DNA of 64,000 nt from Parcubacteria group bacterium Gr01-1014_13. Lineage in GTDB: Bacteria > Patescibacteria > ABY1 > Magasanikbacterales > GWA2-37-8. The notes below the pieces were generated by a model. It was not told the origin of the DNA, ran no database searches, and worked only from the letters and a program-made list of their open reading frames with translations. Of the stretch, positions 57,753 through 64,000 are shown piece after piece. The stretch covers positions 62,001 to 126,000 of the forward strand of contig VMGB01000001.1 in assembly GCA_007376295.1 (NCBI GenBank), in the 5' to 3' direction. A program made the translations under genes and the position numbers. Each line of letters begins with the position of its first letter. The first letter of the stretch is position 1.

Positions 57753-58175
57753 GTGAAGAATTTGCTCATTTCTCTACTCATCTTGACCGTCACGATCTCG
57801 TTCCAACCGGCTTACGCCGACGGGTATGGGCTCGGGCGGGCCGAACTAAACAAGGTTCTCGAGCCTCTCCGGTCCAGCATCAACCGTTGCTACCTCGCCA
57901 ATGCAGGTGAGCGCGGCGGTCGTCTGGATCTCACGCTCGAAATCAGCCGCTACGGCTCGGTGTACACTACTGATGTTTCTACACCAGATCTGCGCAACAA
58001 GTTCGTCGCGCGCAAGATCAGCGCCTGCGTTCGAGGTATCGTCAAGGACTTGGCGTTCCCGACACGCAAAGCAGCGACTACATCCAAGTTCTCGTACATC
58101 TTTCATAAGGCACGCTCCCCAGGCGATGGCCCGCAGCTAAGCTGCTGGAATCCCCGCGGTTGTCCGGGTAAGTAG
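57753..58175 (+). CDS. high-GC secreted AgmX/PglI C-terminal-like protein
   Basis: 140 residues from GTG 57753 behind CGGAGG. A signal peptide (LLISLLILTVTISFQPAYA, cleavage after AYA) precedes a domain resembling the C-terminal module of myxobacterial AgmX/PglI: INRCYLANAGERGGRLDLTL, SRYGSVYTTDVSTPDLRN, ISACVRGIVKDLAFP. The paired Cys positions (CY and ACV) match. GC is far above the surroundings (about 39 of 60 at 57901-57960 against roughly a third in hrcA). This suggests transfer from a Myxococcota-like source. Function unknown. Confidence 0.65.
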   Translation: MKNLLISLLILTVTISFQPAYADGYGLGRAELNKVLEPLRSSINRCYLANAGERGGRLDLTLEISRYGSVYTTDVSTPDLRNKFVARKISACVRGIVKDLAFPTRKAATTSKFSYIFHKARSPGDGPQLSCWNPRGCPGK

Positions 58176-58202
58176 CCAATATAACAAGTTGGCCACGACC
58201 CA

Positions 58203-58231
58203 AGGCTCCTTAACCAGGAGCCTATTTTTTT
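58203..58231 (+). terminator. terminator of the AgmX-like gene
   Basis: AGGCTCCT (58203-58210) pairs with AGGAGCCT (58216-58223), followed by ATTTTTTTG. Confidence 0.9.
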
Positions 58232-58245
58232 GTCTAATACACTTC

Positions 58246-58274
58246 TTGACGCGTCTTTTGGGTTATGATATATT
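58246..58274 (+). promoter_or_regulatory. heat-shock operon promoter
   Basis: TTGACG (58246-58251), 17-base spacer, TATATT (58269-58274). The -10 overlaps the first arm of the CIRCE-type element. Confidence 0.8.
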
Positions 58275-58299
58275 ATCACTCGTAAGGTTTGAGTGATAA
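58273..58299. promoter_or_regulatory. CIRCE-type HrcA operator (variant)
   Basis: TTATCACTC, 9-base spacer, GAGTGATAA: a perfect inverted repeat with CIRCE spacing. Each 9-base arm differs from the consensus TTAGCACTC only at the fourth base (T for G, mirrored). Confidence 0.92.
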
Positions 58300-58304
58300 T
58301 TTGT

Positions 58305-58985
58305 ATGGATAGCCGTAAAGAAAAAATTTTAAATTTAGTTATAGAAAATTATATCGCCAATGCTGAGCCGGTTGGCTCCAAATTTTTGGTATCAATCGGA
58401 GATTTAGATCTTAGCGAAGCTACTGTGCGCAATGAACTGCGCGCTTTAGAAGAAGAAGGCTATCTTACTCATCCGCATACTTCAGCTGGCCGTATCCCGA
58501 CAGAAAAGGGCTATAGATATTATATTAAAAACCTCAATTTGGCTAAAAGCCAGATTTCCAAAAATGATAGCAAAGTTTTAGAAAATTCTTTGGACAAAGC
58601 TACTGATCAAGAATTGGCTTTTAAAAATATGGCTAGGACAATGGTAGAGTTGTCTAATGAAACAGTAGTCATTGCTTTTTCTCCGGAAAATATATACTAT
58701 ACTGGCTTGTCTAATCTTTTTAACAAACCAGAATTTGATCGGTTAAGTCTGATAGCGGACATTTCCGAAGTTTTCGACAACTTTGAAGATTCTTTGGAAG
58801 GTTTTTTTGAAAAAGTAGATAGTAATCCACAGTATTTTATCGGTGATGAACATCCGTTTGGAGAAATGCTTAGTGTTTTATCTATGCGGTTTGGTAAGGA
58901 TGGTTTGGTAGCGATTTTGGGACCTAAGAGAATGGATTACAGATACAATTTTGGTTTGATGAAAAAATTATTGGAATTAATTTAA
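58305..58985 (+). CDS. hrcA: heat-inducible transcription repressor HrcA, short form
   Basis: 226 residues from ATG 58305, 5 bases after the CIRCE-type element. The N-terminal winged HTH is typical (ILNLVIENYIANAEPVGSKF, ATVRNELRALEEEGYLTHPH, TSAGRIPTEKGYRYYI). The GAF-like C-terminal domain includes ETVVIAFSPENIYYTGLSNL and ends with the conserved GPKRMDYRYNFGLM. It is well below the usual 340 residues, so the inserted dimerisation region is reduced. It represses its own operon. Confidence 0.93.
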   Translation: MDSRKEKILNLVIENYIANAEPVGSKFLVSIGDLDLSEATVRNELRALEEEGYLTHPHTSAGRIPTEKGYRYYIKNLNLAKSQISKNDSKVLENSLDKATDQELAFKNMARTMVELSNETVVIAFSPENIYYTGLSNLFNKPEFDRLSLIADISEVFDNFEDSLEGFFEKVDSNPQYFIGDEHPFGEMLSVLSMRFGKDGLVAILGPKRMDYRYNFGLMKKLLELI

Positions 58986-58989
58986 AATT

Positions 58990-59481
58990 ATGTCTGACGA
59001 ACAAGAAAAAATTAACGAAGAGTTGCCAGGCGAACTTGATATCGCCAAGGCACAAGCTGAGGAATACAAAGCTAATTGGCAACGGGCTTTGGCTGATTAC
59101 CGAAATTTACAAAAAGAAACAGCAGCCATGCGATCCCAGTGGGCGCAGATGAGTGAAGAGCAGATTTTACAGAATTTTATTCCGGTTTACGAAAATTTTA
59201 AAAAAGCGTTTAGCGCTAATCTGCCAACAGGCGATAACGAAAAGCAGTGGCAAAGCTGGAAACAGGGAATAGAATATATAATGAAGCAATTTCGTGATGT
59301 GCTGAAAGGTTATAATGTACAGGAGATAAAAACAGTGGGAGAAAAATTTGACCCACGTCTACATGAAGCGATTAGTGAAGAGGATGGCGCTGACGCGGGG
59401 GTTATTATAAAAGAAGTAGAGGGTGGATATAAAATGGGGGACAAGGTTATTAAACCGGCACGGGTGGTTATTAGTAAATAG
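58990..59481 (+). CDS. grpE: nucleotide exchange factor GrpE
   Basis: 163 residues. Co-chaperone releasing ADP from DnaK. Coiled-coil N-terminus (AKAQAEEYKANWQRALADYR), then the beta-wing with VGEKFDPRLHEAISEEDG and GYKMGDKVIKPARVVIS, both family signatures. Starts 4 bases after hrcA. Confidence 0.96.
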   Translation: MSDEQEKINEELPGELDIAKAQAEEYKANWQRALADYRNLQKETAAMRSQWAQMSEEQILQNFIPVYENFKKAFSANLPTGDNEKQWQSWKQGIEYIMKQFRDVLKGYNVQEIKTVGEKFDPRLHEAISEEDGADAGVIIKEVEGGYKMGDKVIKPARVVISK

Positions 59482-59499
59482 TCTAATTAAAAATTAAAT

Positions 59500-59976
59500 A
59501 TGGAAAAATATCAAAAATATAATTTAAGTTTACAGCTAGTAGTTTGGATTAGCGCTATAGTAATTGGTGCTTTTCAAATTAGTATAAATAACCGATTAAA
59601 AAATTTGCAAGATGTTGTAGCTATTTTTGCTGTACCAGATGATGGGGCAATCCAAATTCACAATGTCGGTAAGGTTAATTTATATTTACACAAATTTGAG
59701 TTACCGGGTAAGGTGCATAATTTTGAAAGACCGAGGCTGTTGCCAGCCGGGACAGGTAATAGCGCATATAATTGGGTTCCTTTGCCCACAGGTTTAAAGG
59801 ATGGCGAGGAGTTTGATTTTAAACTTTATCTGACTGACAATTTTAATAATAAATGGATTGCAGAAATGGGTGGAAAAATGGGGATGAAAACGTCTGTTAT
59901 TAATGGAAAGGAACAAAAATTACCTATATTTATCGTATGGTCTTATCAAACTTATAAAAAAGACTGGAATTTCTAA
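59500..59976 (+). CDS. membrane-anchored hypothetical protein inserted between grpE and dnaK
   Basis: 158 residues. One membrane segment at residues about 9-27 (SLQLVVWISAIVIGAFQISI), then a beta-rich domain (AVPDDGAIQIHNVGKVNLYL, LPTGLKDGEEFDFKLYLTDN) of about 115 residues, probably outside. No family is recognised. It lies 18 bases after grpE and 23 before dnaK, with no promoter or terminator visible, so it should be co-induced by heat. Confidence 0.7.
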   Translation: MEKYQKYNLSLQLVVWISAIVIGAFQISINNRLKNLQDVVAIFAVPDDGAIQIHNVGKVNLYLHKFELPGKVHNFERPRLLPAGTGNSAYNWVPLPTGLKDGEEFDFKLYLTDNFNNKWIAEMGGKMGMKTSVINGKEQKLPIFIVWSYQTYKKDWNF

Positions 59977-59999
59977 GTAATTAATAAATAAATATTCAT

Positions 60000-61895
60000 A
60001 TGGCAAAAGTTCTAGGAATCGATCTAGGTACAACCAACTCCTGCATGGCCGTTATCGAAAGCGGACAGCCAAGAGTAATAGAAAATAAAGAAGGCGCTCG
60101 CACTACCCCCTCCATTGTCGCTATTTCCAAAACTGGCGAACGTTTGGTTGGTCAGTTGGCTAAGCGTCAATCTATAACTAACCCGCAAAATACTTTATAT
60201 TCCATCAAACGTTTAATCGGCCGACGTTTTGAAGACCAAGAAGTCCAGCGCGACTTGGCGCTTTTGCCATATAAAATAGTAAAGAGCGGCGACGGAGTAA
60301 AAATAGAAATGCAAGGCAAGGAATATACACCCCAAGAAATTTCGGCCATGATTTTAGGGAAAATGAAAGCTGATGCCGAAGAAAAATTGGGTGAAACTAT
60401 TACCGAAGCAGTTATTACCGTACCGGCTTATTTTGATGACGCGCAACGTCAGGCTACCAAAGATGCTGGCGCTATTGCGGGATTAAATGTACTTCGTATT
60501 ATCAACGAACCAACTGCTGCCGCCCTGGCTTATGGTTTCGATAAAAAGAAAGATCAAAAAATTGCTGTCTACGATTTGGGCGGCGGAACTTTTGATATCT
60601 CTATTTTAGAAGTAAGCGCCGACACCGTGCAGGTTTTGTCTACTAATGGTGATACTCACTTGGGCGGAGATGACTTTGATAATATTATTATCAATTGGAT
60701 TAATGATGAATTTAAGAAAGATAGCGGTATTGATTTAAGTAAAGATCTTTTATCAAAACAACGCATAAAAGAAGCGGCTGAAAAAGCTAAGATAGAGTTG
60801 TCCACAGCCCAAGAAACCGAAATTAACCAGCCGTTTATAACTTCCGACTCTACCGGACCAAAACATTTGGTAATGAAATTAACTAGAGCTAAATTGGAAG
60901 AATTGGTAGGGGATTTGGTAGATAAAACTATGGCTCCAGTACGCAAAGCTTTGGAAGATGCCAAGCTTTCGGCTGGTGATTTAAATGAAGTGGTAATGGT
61001 TGGTGGTATGACCCGCATGCCTTTAGTACTGCAAACTGTAGAAAAATTCTTCAACAAAAAACCAAATATCAGTGTGAATCCGGATGAAGTGGTAGCTGTA
61101 GGCGCAGCTGTACAAGCCGGTGTATTAAAAGGTGAAGTGCATGATGTTTTGCTTCTTGATGTTATTCCTTTGTCATTTGGTTTAGAGACCATGGGTGGAG
61201 TAATGACCAAACTTATTGAACGCAACACTACTATACCTACTTCCAAAACCCAGGTATTTTCTACTGCGGCCGATAATCAGCCAGCTGTAGAAATTAATGT
61301 TTTGCAAGGTGAACGCCCTATGGCTGCAGACAACAAAAATCTAGGCAGATTTATTTTAGACGGTATTCCACCAGCTCCGCGCGGAGTTCCTCAAGTTGAA
61401 GTTACTTTTGATATCGATGCCAATGGTATCTTGAATGTTAAAGCCAAAGATAAAGCCACTAACAAAGAGCAATCAATTCGCATTGAAGCCTCTACCGGTT
61501 TATCTAAAGAAGAGGTAGAGAAAATGAAAAAAGATGCTGAGACTCATGCTGAAGAAGACAAGAAAAAACAAGAATTGATTGAAACAAAAAATATTGCCGA
61601 TACGATGGTATATACTACCGAAAAAATGATGAAAGAAGTGGAAGAAAAGAAAGTTGATGTTAGCGAGGATGAGAAAAGTAAAGTAAATGAAGCCGTAAAG
61701 GCCTTGAAAGAAGTAAAGGACAAAGATAATGTAGAAGCAATTAAAAAAGCTTCGGAAGAATTATCTAAAGTTGCCCAGGCTGTGGGTACAAAAATGTACC
61801 AGGCCCAGCAAGCTGCTCAGCCTTCTGCAGAAAAGAAAGATGAAAAAGGTAACGAAGGCCCAATAGAAGGCGAAGTTGTTGATGAGAATAAATAA
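60000..61895 (+). CDS. dnaK: molecular chaperone DnaK
   Basis: 631 residues, full length. LGIDLGTTNSCMAV at the start, VITVPAYFDDAQRQATKDAG, IINEPTAAALAYGFD and IAVYDLGGGTFDISILEVS identify the ATPase domain; GIPPAPRGVPQVEVTFDIDA the substrate domain; the C-terminal lid is charged, ending in acidic residues. Expected order within the HrcA-controlled operon, 6 bases before dnaJ. Confidence 0.98.
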   Translation: MAKVLGIDLGTTNSCMAVIESGQPRVIENKEGARTTPSIVAISKTGERLVGQLAKRQSITNPQNTLYSIKRLIGRRFEDQEVQRDLALLPYKIVKSGDGVKIEMQGKEYTPQEISAMILGKMKADAEEKLGETITEAVITVPAYFDDAQRQATKDAGAIAGLNVLRIINEPTAAALAYGFDKKKDQKIAVYDLGGGTFDISILEVSADTVQVLSTNGDTHLGGDDFDNIIINWINDEFKKDSGIDLSKDLLSKQRIKEAAEKAKIELSTAQETEINQPFITSDSTGPKHLVMKLTRAKLEELVGDLVDKTMAPVRKALEDAKLSAGDLNEVVMVGGMTRMPLVLQTVEKFFNKKPNISVNPDEVVAVGAAVQAGVLKGEVHDVLLLDVIPLSFGLETMGGVMTKLIERNTTIPTSKTQVFSTAADNQPAVEINVLQGERPMAADNKNLGRFILDGIPPAPRGVPQVEVTFDIDANGILNVKAKDKATNKEQSIRIEASTGLSKEEVEKMKKDAETHAEEDKKKQELIETKNIADTMVYTTEKMMKEVEEKKVDVSEDEKSKVNEAVKALKEVKDKDNVEAIKKASEELSKVAQAVGTKMYQAQQAAQPSAEKKDEKGNEGPIEGEVVDENK

Positions 61896-61901
61896 AATTT
61901 A

Positions 61902-62990
61902 ATGTCCAAAGACTATTACAAAATTCTTGGCGTAGACAAGAACGCTTCGGCCGATGATATCAAAAAGGCTTTTAAGAAGTCTGCTATGCAGCATCATCCG
62001 GATAGGCCAGGCGGAGACGAAGCCAAGTTCAAAGAGGTAAATGAAGCCTACCAGGTCTTAAGCGATGCGGAAAAACGCAAACGCTATGATCAGTTTGGCT
62101 CTGATTTTGAACAACAGGGTGGATTTGGCGGGGGAATGAATTGGGAAGATTTTATGAGCCAAGCCAGAAGTGGTGGCGCATCTAGTTTTGGTGGAGATTT
62201 TGGTGATCTTGGGGATATCTTTGGTAGTTTTTTTGGTGGGGGCCGAAGTCAAAGCAGAGGACCGGCCAGAGGCAGGGATATTCAAGTAGATGTAGAGATT
62301 GATTTTAAAGAAGCTGCTTTTGGAGTAGAAAGAGAAATGTCTTTACGCAAGCAAGATAAATGTGATGTTTGTAACGGTACGGGTGGCGAGCCAGATAGCA
62401 AGATGGAAAAATGTTCTACTTGCAAAGGCCAAGGCCAAGTAGTGCAAACTCAAAGAACTATTTTGGGGGCTATGCAAACAGTGGCAACTTGTCCGGATTG
62501 CCATGGGCGAGGCGAAAGAGCGGCTAAAAAATGTAAACATTGTGGCGGCGATGGTATTTTGGCAAAAACTTCTAATGTTAAAATTAAAATTCCTGGTGGC
62601 ATAGACAATGGCCAGTCTATTCGTTTGGAGGGTTATGGCGAAACTGCTCCGCACGGCGGCGGAAGCGGCGATCTTTATGTGCGCGTACACGTCAAACCAT
62701 CAAAAGTTTTCCAGCGTGAAGGCTATGATGTTTATACGCAGGCCGAGATCAGTTATCCGCAGGCAGTTTTGGGTGACCATATTGAAGTAGAAACTTTAGA
62801 TGGTATAATAAAAATAGCTGTGCCCGAAGGCACAGAGTCTGGTCAGCTGATACGAATCAAAGGAAAGGGGATTCAACACCTGCAAAGAAACAACCGAGGC
62901 GATCACTATGTGAAAGTTAAAATTAAAGTCCCTAAAAAATTAAGCAAAGAAGCAAGAAAGAAATTAGAAGAATTGAAAACAGAATTGTAA
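61902..62990 (+). CDS. dnaJ: co-chaperone DnaJ
   Basis: 362 residues. J domain with the HPD motif (MQHHPDRPGGDEAKF), a Gly/Phe-rich linker, four CxxCxGxG zinc repeats (CDVCNGTG, CSTCKGQG, CPDCHGRG, CKHCGGDG) and the C-terminal substrate domain. Type I DnaJ. It is 6 bases after dnaK; a sigma factor gene follows after 16 bases. Confidence 0.98.
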   Translation: MSKDYYKILGVDKNASADDIKKAFKKSAMQHHPDRPGGDEAKFKEVNEAYQVLSDAEKRKRYDQFGSDFEQQGGFGGGMNWEDFMSQARSGGASSFGGDFGDLGDIFGSFFGGGRSQSRGPARGRDIQVDVEIDFKEAAFGVEREMSLRKQDKCDVCNGTGGEPDSKMEKCSTCKGQGQVVQTQRTILGAMQTVATCPDCHGRGERAAKKCKHCGGDGILAKTSNVKIKIPGGIDNGQSIRLEGYGETAPHGGGSGDLYVRVHVKPSKVFQREGYDVYTQAEISYPQAVLGDHIEVETLDGIIKIAVPEGTESGQLIRIKGKGIQHLQRNNRGDHYVKVKIKVPKKLSKEARKKLEELKTEL

Positions 62991-63006
62991 ATAATGTTTC
63001 TGCCGT

Positions 63007-63504
63007 ATGAATAAGAAAGCAGAATTTGAAAAATTTTATAGTACACATGTAGACAAGGTTTATCGCTTTGTCTATTTTCGTATCGGCGCAGACAAAATGT
63101 TAGCTCAGGATTTAGTATCGGAAATCTTTATTAAAGCACTGGAACATTTTGTGGATTATGATGAGAAAAAAAGTCATTCGGCTTGGATCTTCACTATTGC
63201 CAGGAACCACTTGGCAAACCATTGGCGGGATAAAAAACCTACCAGCCCCTTGCCCGAAGACGAAAACAACTCAAATGAGGATTTTTGGCTAAAATCAGCC
63301 ATTAATTCGGGTAAAAAAGATATGGCAAAGCATCAAATTAGGGAGTTGCTCGAAAAACTCGATGAGAATAGCCGAGAAATTGTAACTTTTCACTATCTTT
63401 TGGGGTATAGTTATGCAGAGATAGCAGATATGAAGGATATGTCTGAAACTGCTATAAAAGTAGCCGCGCACAGGGCTCTTAAAAAATTATCCGAAATTGT
63501 ATGA
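63007..63504 (+). CDS. ECF-type sigma factor at the end of the heat-shock operon
   Basis: 165 residues. Region 2: FEKFYSTHVDKVYRFVYFRI, LAQDLVSEIFIKALEHFVDY and SAWIFTIARNHLANHWRDKK; region 4: ENSREIVTFHYLLGYSYAEI with the HTH continuing as MKDMSETAIKVAAHRALKKL. Same architecture as the factor at 38677. Its stop overlaps the next start (ATGA), so it is translationally coupled to the DUF5667 gene. Its promoter target is unknown. Confidence 0.9.
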   Translation: MNKKAEFEKFYSTHVDKVYRFVYFRIGADKMLAQDLVSEIFIKALEHFVDYDEKKSHSAWIFTIARNHLANHWRDKKPTSPLPEDENNSNEDFWLKSAINSGKKDMAKHQIRELLEKLDENSREIVTFHYLLGYSYAEIADMKDMSETAIKVAAHRALKKLSEIV

Positions 63505-64000
63505 ATTTAAGAACTAGAATTAATTTGTGGAAATTGAAGAAAAGCATGAGTCCGAGCAGGGATTTCAAAGCGAATTTGCGTAAAAATTTGGCCATATCTT
63601 GGGACGCCAAGCATGGTAAGGCACCGTGGTATCAGTTAGGCATGCGCCACGCAGCTGCAAGTTTTTCCGTAATAACTTTGCTTTTGTCAGGCGGAGGCGC
63701 AGTCTATGCTTATAACAGCCCCGAAGTCACAGAGGGCACAACGTTTTATCCCATCAAACAAGTTATTGAGACAGTTGAGGAAGTTGTCCAAATAACTCCG
63801 GAAGCAAAAGCTAAATTCTATCTTAAAAAGATAGAACGCCGCGAGGCCGAACGAAAAGTATTGGAGAAAAATAATCCTCTAATAGTAGAGTTAAAATTAG
63901 AAGTAGAAGGCGAAGACGCTGATGAAAACGTGGAAGAGGATAAAAAAGAAGTGAAAGAAAAAAATAAAGACGAAGAAAAAGATGAGGTTGTTCTGCGCAA
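63501..64000 (+). CDS. DUF5667-type membrane protein, probable anti-sigma partner, 3' end cut by window
   Basis: 166 residues visible, with no stop before base 64000. A basic cytosolic N-terminus (RTRINLWKLKKSMSPSRDFK), a membrane segment (AAASFSVITLLLSGGGAVYA) and the DUF5667-like YNSPEVTEGTTFYPIKQVIE with EAKAKFYLKKIERREAE. A highly acidic stretch follows from about residue 133. The start overlaps the sigma factor stop by 4 bases. Pairing with an ECF sigma repeats the arrangement at 38677-40604 and supports an anti-sigma role. Confidence 0.78.
   Translation, partial: MNLRTRINLWKLKKSMSPSRDFKANLRKNLAISWDAKHGKAPWYQLGMRHAAASFSVITLLLSGGGAVYAYNSPEVTEGTTFYPIKQVIETVEEVVQITPEAKAKFYLKKIERREAERKVLEKNNPLIVELKLEVEGEDADENVEEDKKEVKEKNKDEEKDEVVLR

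Noticed and set aside
1..64000. Recoding of TGA (Gly) as in some Patescibacteria
   Set aside because: TGA ends several genes cleanly (kinase, RidA, sigma factor at 63504) and no in-frame TGA is needed anywhere.
1..64000. Insertion sequences, prophage genes or CRISPR
   Set aside because: No transposase, integrase, phage structural or Cas protein motifs were found in the open frames examined.

Overview
The window reads as a chromosomal segment of an ultra-small bacterium of the Candidate Phyla Radiation (Patescibacteria, most like Parcubacteria-type lineages). The evidence is AT-rich DNA, very tight gene spacing, a conserved type IV secretion-like locus (VirB6-like, PrgI, VirB4-like) next to ComFC, very large secreted Cys-rich and S-layer-like proteins, two sigma factor/DUF5667 pairs, and many short proteins best known from these genomes. 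TGA serves as an ordinary stop codon (for example after the sigma factor at 63504), so the standard bacterial code applies. This lineage assignment is inference; no rRNA is present. I saw no transposase, phage gene, integrase or CRISPR array.

Layout. 1-2519: end of tsaC, a DUF4015 protein and rsmA. 2548-21199: the secretion-like locus: a calcium-binding membrane protein, a 2536-residue Cys-rich secreted protein, a VirB6-like protein, two cytosolic proteins (one His-rich), PrgI, a TraC-N-like protein, a VirB4-like ATPase, a VirB8-like candidate and comFC. One foreign-looking lipoprotein gene sits inside it in reverse. A VirB2-like pilin candidate lies apart at 46659. 21196-25982 (minus): a complete SUF operon (sufC-B-D-S-U plus DUF59). 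26047-30584 (minus): redox, stress and membrane genes (DUF378, msrB, trhO, VIT transporter, dienelactone hydrolase-cupredoxin fusion, alkyltransferase, small anchored proteins). 30654-35911: RidA, DUF6496, a YecM-like protein, tRNA-Ser, an unusual three-gene operon with an Ada-type zinc domain, an ABC-F ATPase and a small membrane protein. 36029-44665: a surface protein, an HTH regulator with three palindromic operators, an ECF sigma factor, a DUF5667 protein and a giant S-layer-like protein. 44688-50739: typA, tRNA-Glu, VirB2-like, Ser/Thr kinase, and an MntR/multicopper oxidase/ZIP metal operon. 50740-53335: pyrF, a membrane protein and a PyrE-like gene, each with its own promoter and terminator. 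53353-57616: dus, a phospholipase D-like gene, a metallo-hydrolase, yidC and an SPFH gene. 57664-58231: a high-GC AgmX-like gene. 58246-64000: the hrcA-grpE-x-dnaK-dnaJ heat-shock operon behind a CIRCE-type element, running into a second sigma/DUF5667 pair cut by the window end.

Two kinds of gene are visible. Most genes have short or almost no leader and no Shine-Dalgarno sequence. A second set (10845, 30731, 32555-34056, 35660, 47074, 50825, 51910, 52493, 57753) has a purine-rich Shine-Dalgarno, its own terminator, usually a near-consensus TTGACA-type promoter and a longer leader, and some members have clearly higher GC. I read this set as laterally acquired or separately regulated units scattered through a compact native background.
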